The position numbers were made by a program, and so were the translations under genes. Under the pieces are notes generated by a model. It was given only the letters and a program-made list of their open reading frames with translations. It made no database searches and was not told the origin of the DNA. A stretch of 64,000 nucleotides of DNA from Salinibacter pepae (GTDB taxonomy: Bacteria > Bacteroidota > Rhodothermia > Rhodothermales > Salinibacteraceae): NCBI RefSeq assembly GCF_947077775.1, contig NZ_CAMTTE010000001.1:372001-436000 (forward strand). The letters are read 5' to 3'. This document shows positions 1 through 8,422 of this stretch, piece after piece. Every line of letters begins with the position of its first letter. Position 1 is the stretch's first letter.

Positions 1-33
1 GCCCTCCAACGACGCATCGGCAACGCGGCGTAG
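1..33 (+). CDS. C-terminal tail of an upstream gene (partial, possibly trpE)
   Basis: The first 33 bases can be read as the last ten codons of a gene cut off by the window edge, ending at a TAG. The tail reads ALQRRIGNAA. A helical, Ala/Arg-rich end of this kind would suit anthranilate synthase component I. TrpE is the one tryptophan gene missing from the cluster that follows, so trpE is a natural guess, but ten residues cannot prove homology. Confidence 0.3.
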   Translation, partial: ALQRRIGNAA

Positions 34-81
34 CACGCCCCCGACGCCTTGTCCCTCCACGCCCTCACGCCCCCTGCCCCG

Positions 82-1116
82 ATGGAAGCCCCCGACTCTG
101 CCTCGCCCCCGGACACCGAACGCCCCGCCGACCCGGTCGTGGTCTCCGGCATCCAGCCGTCCGGCCGCCTGCACCTGGGCAACTACTTTGGGGCCCTTCG
201 CCAACACATTGCTCTGCACCGGCAGCACGACGCCTACTACTTCATCGTGAACTACCACGCGATGACGACGGTGCAGGACGCGGAGCGGCTCCGCGAGCAC
301 ACCTTCAACGTGGCGCTGGACTACCTCGCCCTCGGCTTCGACCCCAACGAGGCGGCCCTCTTCGTGCAGAGCGACGTGCCGGAGGTCACCGAGCTCATGT
401 GGATCTTCTTCAACCTCCTCCCCACGAGCGCCCTCGAGAAAGGAGTGGCCTATAAGGACAAGGTGGAGGCCGGCCTTACGCCGAACGCGGGCCTCTTCAA
501 CTACCCGGTGCTGCAGGCCGCCGACATCCTCGCGTACGGCGGCTCGCTGGTGCCCGTCGGGGCGGACCAGAAGCAGAACCTGGAGATCGCCCGCGACCTG
601 GCCCGTCGCTTTAACAACCGGTTCTGCCCGGAGGACGAGCCGCTCCTCCCCGTCCCTGAGCCCCAGATTCTCGACGACGTGGCCGTGGTCCCCGGCACAG
701 ACGGGCGCAAGATGTCGAAGAGCTACGACAACACCATCGGCATTTTCGACGAGGGCGATGCGCTGGAGGAGAAGGTGATGAACATCGTGACCGACTCCAC
801 CCCCCTCGACGCCCCGAAGGACCCCGCGTCCTGCAACGTCTTCGCCCTGATCACCCTGTTTGCCGACGCGGAGACCCAGCAGGAGATCGCGGATAAGTAC
901 CGGGCCGGCGGGTACGGCTACGGGCACGCCAAGCAGGCGCTCAAAGAACTGATCGAGGAGCACTTCGCCGACGCACGGGCCCGCCGCAACGACCTCGAAC
1001 AGCGCCCGGACTACGTGCGCGACGTGCTCCGGCAGGGCGCGACGGAGGCCCGGGCCCAGGCCGAGCCCCTCCTGGAAAAGGTGCGCGACCGGGTCGGCCT
1101 GGTCCGTACCCACTGA
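82..1116 (+). CDS. trpS: Tryptophanyl-tRNA synthetase
   Basis: Charges tRNA-Trp with tryptophan (class I aminoacyl-tRNA synthetase, cytoplasmic). The N-terminal half carries the HIGH-type signature as PSGRLHLGNYFGA, and the ATP-binding loop is KMSKS within GRKMSKSYDN near residue 220. Length is 344 aa from the ATG at 82, normal for a bacterial TrpS. An in-frame TTG at 49 would add eleven residues (SLHALTPPAP...) that look unstructured, so the ATG is preferred. It heads a run of tryptophan genes on the same strand; trpG follows after 124 bp. Placing the charging enzyme with biosynthesis genes would link tryptophan supply and use, which is an inference. Confidence 0.95.
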   Translation: MEAPDSASPPDTERPADPVVVSGIQPSGRLHLGNYFGALRQHIALHRQHDAYYFIVNYHAMTTVQDAERLREHTFNVALDYLALGFDPNEAALFVQSDVPEVTELMWIFFNLLPTSALEKGVAYKDKVEAGLTPNAGLFNYPVLQAADILAYGGSLVPVGADQKQNLEIARDLARRFNNRFCPEDEPLLPVPEPQILDDVAVVPGTDGRKMSKSYDNTIGIFDEGDALEEKVMNIVTDSTPLDAPKDPASCNVFALITLFADAETQQEIADKYRAGGYGYGHAKQALKELIEEHFADARARRNDLEQRPDYVRDVLRQGATEARAQAEPLLEKVRDRVGLVRTH

Positions 1117-1240
1117 CGGGCGGTGACGGCCCGGCCGTCGTGACGGCTCCCGATGCGCGTCCCGCACGACGACGCGATGATCCCGGCCGTCCCCGCTCCA
1201 AAGACCCATCTGACTTCCCGCTCCCCATTCCGCCCCACCC

Positions 1241-1843
1241 ATGATTCTGGTCATAGACAACTACGACTCGTTCACCTACAACCTCGTCCACCTTGCGGGC
1301 CGCGAGACGGATGATGTGGAGGTGGTCCGCAACGACGACCTTACGGTCGCGGACGTGGCGGCCCGGGACCCGGACGGCATTTTGATTTCGCCAGGCCCGG
1401 GCCATCCGTCGGAGGCCGGCATCACGGAGCCGGTCATCCGGAAGCTCGGCGCGACGACCCCGATCCTGGGCGTCTGCCTCGGGCACCAGGCCATCGGGGA
1501 GGTCTACGGCGGGTCCGTCACCCAGGCCGACGAGCTGATGCACGGCAAGACGAGCCCCGTCCTCCACGAGGGCACGCCGCTCTTCGAGGACGTCGACCCG
1601 TCGTTTGACGCGACCCGGTACCACTCCCTCGTCATCGACCCGGACACCTTCCCCCACGAGGACCTGGAGGTGACGGCCACGACGGAGGAGCACGACACGA
1701 TCATGGCCCTCCGCCACCGCACCCATCCGCTGTACGGCATCCAGTTCCACCCGGAAAGCGTGATGACGCGGGCCGGGCCGACGATCATTGCCAACTGGCT
1801 CTCGATCGCGCTGGACGAGCGGTCCCCCGCCCCCACATCCTAA
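1241..1843 (+). CDS. trpG: Anthranilate synthase glutamine amidotransferase subunit (TrpG/PabA type)
   Basis: Class I glutamine amidotransferase of 200 aa that releases ammonia from glutamine for anthranilate synthase. The N-terminus ILVIDNYDSFTYNL is typical of TrpG/PabA. The nucleophile Cys lies in GVCLGHQAIGE near residue 79, and the catalytic His-Glu pair is in FHPESV near residue 170. Neighbouring trpD and trpC argue for tryptophan synthesis. This family is often shared with folate synthesis. The PabB-PabC fusion at 22834-24705 has no glutaminase domain, so one TrpG serving both pathways is plausible but inferred. Confidence 0.93.
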   Translation: MILVIDNYDSFTYNLVHLAGRETDDVEVVRNDDLTVADVAARDPDGILISPGPGHPSEAGITEPVIRKLGATTPILGVCLGHQAIGEVYGGSVTQADELMHGKTSPVLHEGTPLFEDVDPSFDATRYHSLVIDPDTFPHEDLEVTATTEEHDTIMALRHRTHPLYGIQFHPESVMTRAGPTIIANWLSIALDERSPAPTS

Positions 1844-1888
1844 TCCATCTCAGTCCTTCCACGTCTTTCTCGAAACCCCTTTCTGCCT

Positions 1889-2923
1889 GTGAACACCCTG
1901 CTTCAAACCATCGCCGACGGCGATCCGCTCTCCCGCCCGGAGGCCGAAGAGGCCATGGCCACGATGATGAGCGGTTCTGCGCGGGACGAGCACACCGCCG
2001 CCCTGTTGATGGGCCTGCGCACCCGGGGCGAGACGCTGGACGAGCTGGTCGGGTTCACGAAAACCATGCGGGAGTTTGCCGTCTCGGTGGAGACCGACGA
2101 CCCCCAGACCATCGACCTTTGCGGCACCGGGGGCGACGGGGCCAGCACCTTCAACATCTCCACCACCGCCTCCTTCATTGCGGCGGGCGCCGGGGCGACC
2201 GTGGCCAAGCACGGCAACCGCTCGGTCTCGTCCCAGTCCGGCTCCGCCGACGTCCTGGAGGCCCTCGGCGTACAGATCGACCTCGAAAAGGAGGGCGTGG
2301 AGCACTGCCTCCACGAGGCCGGAATCGCGTTCCTGTTCGCCCCCTTCTTCCACCCCGCCATGCGGCACGTCATGCCGGTGCGCAAGGCGCTCGGGGTCCG
2401 GACCTTCTTCAACATCCTCGGCCCCCTCTGCAACCCGGCCGGCGTCACCCGACAGATCGTGGGCGCCTTCGACACGAGCACGGCCCAGACGATGGTGCGC
2501 ATCCTCGCCGAGCTCGACGCCGACCACGTCGTCACGCTGCACGCCGATGATGGGCTGGACGAGGTCAGCATCTCCGCCTCCACCACGCTCTTCGAGTACG
2601 ACGCCTCCGACCAGAACCCGGTCCCGCGGAGTCACGAGGTGGGGCCGGAGAGCCACGACCTGGATCGGGCCTCCATATCCACCCTCGAAGGCGGTACCGC
2701 TCAGCACAACGCCTCCATCCTCCGCAACATCCTGTCCGGGGAGGACCAAGGGCCCCGCCGCGACGTCGCGCTGTTGAACGCCGCCTATGCGCTCCACGTC
2801 AGCGGCCAGTACGCCGACCTCGACGCCTGCCTGGAGGCCGCCGCGGAGAGCATCGACTCGGGCGCCGCGCTCGACGCCCTCAACACCCTCGCAAGCGTGT
2901 CGAAGAAGGCCAAGTCCGAGTAA
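1889..2923 (+). CDS. trpD: Anthranilate phosphoribosyltransferase
   Basis: Transfers phosphoribosyl from PRPP to anthranilate, the second committed tryptophan step. The protein is 344 aa, as usual. It has the GTGGDG phosphate-binding loop (residues 79-84), the following NISTT segment, and KHGNRSVSSQSGSADVLEALG, all conserved in TrpD. The start is a GTG at 1889, which gives NTLLQTIADGDPLSRPEAEEAM, the expected helical N-terminal domain. It sits 45 bp after trpG and 60 bp before trpC in the same direction, so co-transcription is likely. Confidence 0.95.
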   Translation: MNTLLQTIADGDPLSRPEAEEAMATMMSGSARDEHTAALLMGLRTRGETLDELVGFTKTMREFAVSVETDDPQTIDLCGTGGDGASTFNISTTASFIAAGAGATVAKHGNRSVSSQSGSADVLEALGVQIDLEKEGVEHCLHEAGIAFLFAPFFHPAMRHVMPVRKALGVRTFFNILGPLCNPAGVTRQIVGAFDTSTAQTMVRILAELDADHVVTLHADDGLDEVSISASTTLFEYDASDQNPVPRSHEVGPESHDLDRASISTLEGGTAQHNASILRNILSGEDQGPRRDVALLNAAYALHVSGQYADLDACLEAAAESIDSGAALDALNTLASVSKKAKSE

Positions 2924-2983
2924 GGCGCCGGACGGCCCGCGACGGCACGCACCGCGTCCTTCCCCACACCGCCCCCACTCACC

Positions 2984-3796
2984 GTGAGCATCCTGGACGA
3001 CATTATCGACGACACCCGCGAGCTCGTGGAGCAGCGGAAACAAGAAACCCCAGCCTCGGAGCTCAAGGAGCGTCCGTTCTACGACGAGCGGGAGCCCCTC
3101 TCCCTCGCGGAGGCCCTGAAAGAGCGGGGCCTCTCGTTCATCGCGGAGGTCAAAAAGGCCTCTCCCTCCAAGGGCGTCATCCGGGAGCCGTTCGATCCCG
3201 CCGCCATCGCTCAGCAGTACGCCGAGCACGACGCCGCCGCGATCAGTGTGCTTACGGAGCCGCTCCACTTTGAGGGGGGCCTGGAGCACATGGCCTGGAT
3301 CCGTGCCCACGTGCCCGAGACGCCGCTGCTGCGAAAAGACTTTATCATCGACCCGTACCAGCTGGTGGAGGCGCGGGCCGTGGGGGCCGACGCGGTTTTG
3401 CTCATCGCGACGGCCCTCGACCCCGGCCTGCTCGCCGAGCTGCACGCCGCCGCCACCGAGCTCGGGCTCTCCTGCCTCGTGGAGGTGTACGAGGAGGAGG
3501 ACCTCGACAAGATCGATTGGGAGCAGGTGAGCGTCCTGGGGGTGAACAACCGAGACCTCCACACCTTCGAGGTCGACCTCGACAACTCGCTCCGCATCTT
3601 CGACCAAACCCCGAAGGGGATCGGGCGCGTGGCCGAAAGCGGGCTGAGCGACCCCGAGACGCTCGTGCGCCTCCGCAAGGCCGGCGTCAACGGCGTCCTG
3701 ATCGGCGAGCACCTGATGCGTGCGGAGCATCCCGGCGAGGCGCTCGCTCGGCTCCGCGCCGAGGGCAAGAAGATCGCCGCTCAGCAGGCCGGCTAA
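2984..3796 (+). CDS. trpC: Indole-3-glycerol-phosphate synthase
   Basis: Closes the indole ring, converting CdRP to indole-3-glycerol phosphate. The 270-aa TIM-barrel starts at a GTG and has the hallmark [13 protein letters not shown] (catalytic Lys), then [11 protein letters not shown], the LLIATAL strand, [13 protein letters not shown] and VAESGL near the C-terminus. It is a single-domain enzyme; TrpF is a separate gene 70 bp downstream, unlike the TrpC-TrpF fusion of enterics. All key motifs are intact. Confidence 0.95.
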   Translation: MSILDDIIDDTRELVEQRKQETPASELKERPFYDEREPLSLAEALKERGLSFIAEVKKASPSKGVIREPFDPAAIAQQYAEHDAAAISVLTEPLHFEGGLEHMAWIRAHVPETPLLRKDFIIDPYQLVEARAVGADAVLLIATALDPGLLAELHAAATELGLSCLVEVYEEEDLDKIDWEQVSVLGVNNRDLHTFEVDLDNSLRIFDQTPKGIGRVAESGLSDPETLVRLRKAGVNGVLIGEHLMRAEHPGEALARLRAEGKKIAAQQAG

Positions 3797-3866
3797 CGAC
3801 CACTGGGCGCCGGCCCCGAGACGGCCATCACTCCATCCGCTTTCCCCAGTCACAGAGCAATGCCCC

Positions 3867-4532
3867 ATGGGAGTTGAGCTAAAAGTTTGCGGCATCACAG
3901 AACTCGAAGACGCACGCTACCTGGCAGGCGCCGGGGCCGACTACCTCGGCTTCGTCCAACACGAGGAGAGCGCCCGCTACGCCCCTCCGGCCCTCGCCAG
4001 CGATATTATCGAATGGGTGCACGGCCCGGCCCCGGTTGGGGTGTTCGTGAACGACGGCGCCGACACGATCAACGAGGCCGTGGACACCGCCGGCTTCGAG
4101 ATTGCCCAGCTCCACGGGCAGGAGCCCGCCCACGTCGTGGAGCGCGTCGACTGCCCCGTGATCAAGGCGATTCACGTGCGGCACGACGCGGCCCCGAACC
4201 AGCTCCGGGCCCTCTTCGAACGCTACGAAGACGGGGTCGAGTATTTTCTGCTGGACACCCACGATTCGAGCGTGTGGGGCGGCACCGGCGAGTCGTTCAA
4301 CTGGCGCCTTGCCCGCGAGCTGGCGGAGGACTATCCGGTCTTCCTGGCCGGTGGGCTCACCGCCGACAACGTGGCCCGGGCGCTCGAAACGATGCGCCCG
4401 TTCGCCGTCGACTTGTCCAGCAGCCTGGAGTCCGCCCCCGGACAGAAGAGCTTCGAGAAGATCGACACGTTCATGGATGCGTTCCAGGCCGCGGCGGCCG
4501 AGTTGGAAGAAGCCGAAACGCATGACCCCTGA
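3867..4532 (+). CDS. trpF: Phosphoribosylanthranilate isomerase
   Basis: Amadori isomerase of tryptophan synthesis (PRA to CdRP). The catalytic Cys is in VKVCGIT-type sequence ([12 protein letters not shown]) at the N-terminus. The catalytic Asp is in the LLDT strand, and the phosphate-binding GGTGESFNW and [11 protein letters not shown] segments follow. The ATG at 3867 puts this Cys at residue 8, as in the family; upstream in-frame codons give a low-complexity Arg/Pro-rich sequence and are rejected. The product is 221 aa. The acidic C-terminal extension [16 protein letters not shown] is unremarkable. Confidence 0.93.
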   Translation: MGVELKVCGITELEDARYLAGAGADYLGFVQHEESARYAPPALASDIIEWVHGPAPVGVFVNDGADTINEAVDTAGFEIAQLHGQEPAHVVERVDCPVIKAIHVRHDAAPNQLRALFERYEDGVEYFLLDTHDSSVWGGTGESFNWRLARELAEDYPVFLAGGLTADNVARALETMRPFAVDLSSSLESAPGQKSFEKIDTFMDAFQAAAAELEEAETHDP

Positions 4533-4610
4533 CCCGGACCGCAACGCGAGTGTCGCGTAAGAGAGTATTGGTATTCCCGACCGCTATTCACTCTGCAAGA
4601 GCTGCCCGCC

Positions 4611-5831
4611 ATGTCCTCTCCCGCTACCACGTCTCGCGCGGACACCCTCCCTGATACCGACGGCCACTTCGGCTCGTACGGGGGAGCGTTCGTGCCGGAG
4701 ACCCTAACCCCTGTACTGGAGGAGCTGAAGGCCGCCTACGAGACGTATAAGGACGACCCGGACTTCCAGGCCGACCTCCGTGCCCTCCTCCGTGAATACG
4801 CCGGGCGGCCCACCCCCCTCTCCTACTGCGACCGCCTGACCGAACGGATCGGCGGGGCCCGCATCTATGCGAAGCGGGAGGACCTCTGCCACACCGGGGC
4901 CCACAAAATTAACAACACGCTCGGCCAGATCCTGCTGGCGACGCGCATGGGTAAGGAGCGCATCATCGCCGAAACCGGGGCCGGGCAGCACGGGGTGGCC
5001 ACCGCCACGGTCTGCGCCAAGTTCGGCGTCGACTGCGTGATTTATATGGGGGCGGAGGACATGGAACGCCAGCGCCTCAACGTGGAGCGCATGGAGCTGC
5101 TGGGCGCGGAGGTTCGGGCGGCGACCTCGGGCAGCCAAACCCTGAAGGAGGCCACCAACGAGGCCATCCGGGACTGGGTGTCCAACCCGGACGACACGTT
5201 CTACATCATCGGCTCCGTCGTGGGCCCGCACCCGTACCCCATGATGGTGCGCAACTTTCACCGGGTGATCGGCACCGAGACGCGCCGCCAGCTCCGTGAG
5301 GAGACCGGCCGGGAGACGCCGGACGCCATCGCGGCCTGCGTGGGGGGCGGCTCCAACGCCATCGGCATCTTCCATCCGTTCCTCGACGACCCCGAGGTGC
5401 AACTGCACGGGACAGAGGCGGCGGGCGGCGGCCTCGACGGCGACCACGCGGCCACCCTTGCCGAGGGGTCGCCGGGCGTCCTGCATGGGGCGATGAGCTA
5501 CCTCCTGCAGGACGACACCGGTCAGGTGAGCCTCGCCCACTCGCTTTCCGCCGGCCTCGACTACCCCGGCGTGGGGCCCGAGCACGCCCACCTGCGCGAC
5601 GAGGGGCGCGTCTCCTACCACCCGGTGACCGACGACGAGGCCCTGGACGGGGTGGAGCTTCTCTCCCAAACGGAAGGCATCATTCCGGCGCTCGAGACGG
5701 CGCACGCCGTCGCCCTCCTGCCCGAGCTGGCGCGCACCCTGGCCGAGGAGCGCGGGGAGGACGCCGTGCTCGTCTTTAACTGCTCCGGCCGGGGCGACAA
5801 GGACATGCAGACCATCGCCGCACACCGGTAG
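4611..5831 (+). CDS. trpB: Tryptophan synthase beta chain
   Basis: PLP enzyme that condenses indole with serine. The protein is 406 aa, normal for TrpB1. The PLP lysine lies in [13 protein letters not shown] near residue 100. [11 protein letters not shown] and the phosphate-binding [10 protein letters not shown] are present, as is the C-terminal NCSGRGDKD. The N-terminus [15 protein letters not shown] is the standard opening. It pairs with trpA, 42 bp downstream, to form the alpha2-beta2 complex. The 78-bp gap before it, after trpF, holds no clear promoter. Confidence 0.96.
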   Translation: MSSPATTSRADTLPDTDGHFGSYGGAFVPETLTPVLEELKAAYETYKDDPDFQADLRALLREYAGRPTPLSYCDRLTERIGGARIYAKREDLCHTGAHKINNTLGQILLATRMGKERIIAETGAGQHGVATATVCAKFGVDCVIYMGAEDMERQRLNVERMELLGAEVRAATSGSQTLKEATNEAIRDWVSNPDDTFYIIGSVVGPHPYPMMVRNFHRVIGTETRRQLREETGRETPDAIAACVGGGSNAIGIFHPFLDDPEVQLHGTEAAGGGLDGDHAATLAEGSPGVLHGAMSYLLQDDTGQVSLAHSLSAGLDYPGVGPEHAHLRDEGRVSYHPVTDDEALDGVELLSQTEGIIPALETAHAVALLPELARTLAEERGEDAVLVFNCSGRGDKDMQTIAAHR

Positions 5832-5873
5832 AAACGAGCATCTCGCCCCCTCGTCTCTCATCCCCCGATCCTC

Positions 5874-6710
5874 ATGTCGCGACTCGACGAGACGTTCGAT
5901 GCCCTCGGCCCCGACGAAAAGGCCATGGGGCTCTTCCTCACGGACGGGTTTCCGAATCCCGACGCGACCGTCCCCCTACTCCACGCGATTGATCGCGGGG
6001 GGGCCGACTTCATTGAGCTGGGCATGCCCTTCAGCGATCCGCTGGCCGAGGGGCGTCCCATTCAGCGAGCCAGCGCCCAGGCCCTCTCCCACGGAGTCAC
6101 GCTGGCCGACACCCTCCAGACCGTCGAGGCATTCCGGGCGGACAGCGAGACGCCCCTCCTGCTGATGGGCTACGTCAACCCGGTCTTCAAGTACGGGATC
6201 GACGCTTTTTGTCGGGACGCGGCGGCGGCCGGCGTCGACGGCCTCATCCTGCCGGACCTGCCCCCGCAGGAGAGCGACGCGCTCTGCGACGCGGCCGCCG
6301 CCCACGGCCTGGAGCTGGTCTTCCTGATTGCCCCCAACACCTCCGACGAGCGGATTCGAGTCGTCGACGAGCGGGCCACGGGCTTCGTCTACGCCGTGAG
6401 CGTGACCGGCCTCACAGGCAGCGACCTGGCCGAGACGCCGAGCGTGGACGAGTATCTGATGCACGCCCGAGACGTTGTGGCTCGGAACCCCCTCCTCGTC
6501 GGCTTTGGCATCAAGACCCACGACGACGCAATGGAGCTGAGCCGGCACACCGACGGCTTCATTGTCGGCTCCGCCCTCATCAACCGCGTTGAGGCCCTTT
6601 GGGACGCCCCGGAGCGGCCGACGGCGGACCGCCTCGACAAGGTGGAGGGGTTTGCCCGCCACCTCAAGTCGGGGACGCCGGTCCCCATCCCTCAACCCAA
6701 CCCGGCATGA
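5874..6710 (+). CDS. trpA: Tryptophan synthase alpha chain with Glu at the catalytic Asp60 position
   Basis: Cleaves indole-3-glycerol phosphate and passes indole to TrpB. The 278-aa TIM barrel has the catalytic Glu in [12 protein letters not shown] (E48, equal to E. coli E49). In the next segment the family has LADG, with Asp60 acting as catalytic base; here the sequence is LAEG, so the residue is Glu59 (codon GAG at 6048-6050). [13 protein letters not shown] and [11 protein letters not shown] near the end are normal. The rest of the fold looks intact, so I call it functional, with an unusual catalytic substitution. Confidence 0.94.
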   Translation: MSRLDETFDALGPDEKAMGLFLTDGFPNPDATVPLLHAIDRGGADFIELGMPFSDPLAEGRPIQRASAQALSHGVTLADTLQTVEAFRADSETPLLLMGYVNPVFKYGIDAFCRDAAAAGVDGLILPDLPPQESDALCDAAAAHGLELVFLIAPNTSDERIRVVDERATGFVYAVSVTGLTGSDLAETPSVDEYLMHARDVVARNPLLVGFGIKTHDDAMELSRHTDGFIVGSALINRVEALWDAPERPTADRLDKVEGFARHLKSGTPVPIPQPNPA

Positions 6711-6834
6711 GGCCGGGCGGCGCGCCCGGTCGTCGTCTCAAAACGCGCGTCGGGAATGGAACGGCCCCGGAGCAATCGTTGTGCTTGGTCGTGTGAGGGG
6801 GTGCGTTCCAGTTCACTTCTCCATCTTCCCTCCC

Positions 6835-7983
6835 ATGCGCCGCACTCTTGTCGTTCCCGATGCCCTCCTGCTCGGGACGCTGCTCGCCGGTCTGCTCCTC
6901 TTGTCCGGATGTGAGGGCGACTACCGCCCCCGTGCCGTGGGGCCCATCGGCGAAATCACCGTCGTCATGGACAGCTCGCACTGGACGGGCCCCAGCGGCG
7001 AGGCGCTGCGCGCACACGTCACGCCCTGGGTCGAAACCCTCCCGGTGTCGGAGCGCTCTTTTCAGCTGCGCCACCTGGAGTTGACGGACGAACGCACGTA
7101 CGAGCGCGTTCAGGACCTGAAAAACGTCATCATCGCGGCGCCCCTCAGCGACTCGACGAACGAGACGTCATTTCTGCGGCGGCGTCTTTCGGACGAGGCG
7201 GAGCAGGCCATCCTGGACGGCCAGACCGCCGTCGTCCCCAAGCCGAACTTGTGGCGCCGCAGCCAGCGCATCTACTACGTCGCAGCGGCCAGCCCGGACG
7301 CGCTCGCCGAGACGTTCCAGAGCCAGGGGACGCAGATCCGAGACACGTTCACGGAGGCGACGCTCCAACGCATGGACCGGAATATGTACGAGGACGATCG
7401 CCGGTCGGCGCTCGAGGACACCCTCATGCAGCGCCACGGCTTTGCCGTGAACATGCAGTCGGACTTTCAGATTGCCGTCGACACCACGACCGGATCGGAA
7501 GGGTTCGTCTGGCTGCGGCGTCTTCTCGCCCAGACGCGACGCGAGTTCTTCGTCTACTACGTTGAGGACGTCAGTCCCGACCAGATCACCCCCGAGTGGA
7601 TCTACAACACCCGCGACTCGCTCACGCGTCGCCATCTACGGGGCAACGTCCGGGGGTTTGCAAAGATCGACTACCGGCGCCCCCTGGAGACCGAACAGCG
7701 CTCGTTTCTGGACCGGTACGCGTACGACTCGCGGGGCCTCTGGTACATGGTCGCCCCGTTCGGTGGGGGCAACGAGCTTCGCCCCGTCGGGGGTGGGGGG
7801 CCGTTCGTAAACTACACGTTCTACGACCAGGCCACGGATCGGGTGTACATGCTGGACGGGTCGATCTTTGCCCCCGACAACGACAAGATCGACCTCCTCC
7901 GGCAGATGGAGGTCATGGCCCGTACCTTCCGCACCGCGGAAGGAAGCCGCTCGCCGGATGCGTCGCCGACCGCCGCAAAGTAA
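6835..7983 (+). CDS. DUF4837-like lipoprotein
   Basis: Predicted lipoprotein of 382 aa. It has a hydrophobic signal and a lipobox LLSGC (Cys26), followed by PRAVGPIGEITVVMD, which resembles the start of the DUF4837 domain found in Bacteroidetes relatives. No enzyme motif is visible and the function is unknown. The ATG at 6835 is chosen because it places the signal peptide at the very start; longer in-frame reading gives no sensible N-terminus. It begins 125 bp after trpA, so it may ride on trp transcripts. The next gene overlaps its stop codon (TAATG), so the two are probably translationally coupled. Confidence 0.8.
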   Translation: MRRTLVVPDALLLGTLLAGLLLLSGCEGDYRPRAVGPIGEITVVMDSSHWTGPSGEALRAHVTPWVETLPVSERSFQLRHLELTDERTYERVQDLKNVIIAAPLSDSTNETSFLRRRLSDEAEQAILDGQTAVVPKPNLWRRSQRIYYVAAASPDALAETFQSQGTQIRDTFTEATLQRMDRNMYEDDRRSALEDTLMQRHGFAVNMQSDFQIAVDTTTGSEGFVWLRRLLAQTRREFFVYYVEDVSPDQITPEWIYNTRDSLTRRHLRGNVRGFAKIDYRRPLETEQRSFLDRYAYDSRGLWYMVAPFGGGNELRPVGGGGPFVNYTFYDQATDRVYMLDGSIFAPDNDKIDLLRQMEVMARTFRTAEGSRSPDASPTAAK

Positions 7984-8408
7984 TGCCCACGGTCTCCTCT
8001 CTTCTCCGCTCGGTCCCTCCTCGTCGGTGGGGCATGGTCGGGGCCGCCATCGGTCTCGGATTAATGGTGGGATGCTCGGGGTTCTCGGCCGGCGACACGC
8101 CGCTTCCGGACACCACGTTCACGCGCGTGCTGACGGAGCTACACATGGCCTCCTCGCGCCAATCCCGGGACGTGGCGACGCCTCCGGGCCTTCGAGACTC
8201 GATTCTCGCGCGGTACGACGTGGAGCCGTCCGAATTCGAGGCCACCCTGCGGCACTACACCCGTCGCCCGGATCGCTTCGAGGCGATGTACCAGACCGTG
8301 ATCGATACCCTCCAGGCCCTGCGGCGCCCGGACCGACGCAGGCCTGATTCGCGAAGCATCCCGGACTCTCTTAAGGACCGTTCCCGAAAGGCCTCCGACG
8401 CTCCGTAG
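7983..8408 (+). CDS. DUF4296-like lipoprotein
   Basis: Predicted 141-aa lipoprotein: a hydrophobic stretch, then LMVGC (Cys31) and a short helical domain. The pattern LTELHMASSR..., a central YDVEPSEFEATLRHYTRRPDRFEAMY and a further helix resemble DUF4296, a small helical family of Bacteroidetes lipoproteins. The ATG shares one base with the stop of the preceding lipoprotein gene. The tail is Arg/Asp/Ser-rich and probably disordered. Function is unknown; a shared role with its upstream partner in the periplasm or envelope is inferred only from the overlap. Confidence 0.7.
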   Translation: MPTVSSLLRSVPPRRWGMVGAAIGLGLMVGCSGFSAGDTPLPDTTFTRVLTELHMASSRQSRDVATPPGLRDSILARYDVEPSEFEATLRHYTRRPDRFEAMYQTVIDTLQALRRPDRRRPDSRSIPDSLKDRSRKASDAP

Positions 8409-8422
8409 CCCCGCGCCCCGCC

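Noticed and set aside
1850-3898. Long minus-strand open frame opposite the trp genes
   Set aside because: It is the complement of trpD-trpC-trpF, with GC-rich antisense composition and no family motif; the + strand genes are unmistakable.
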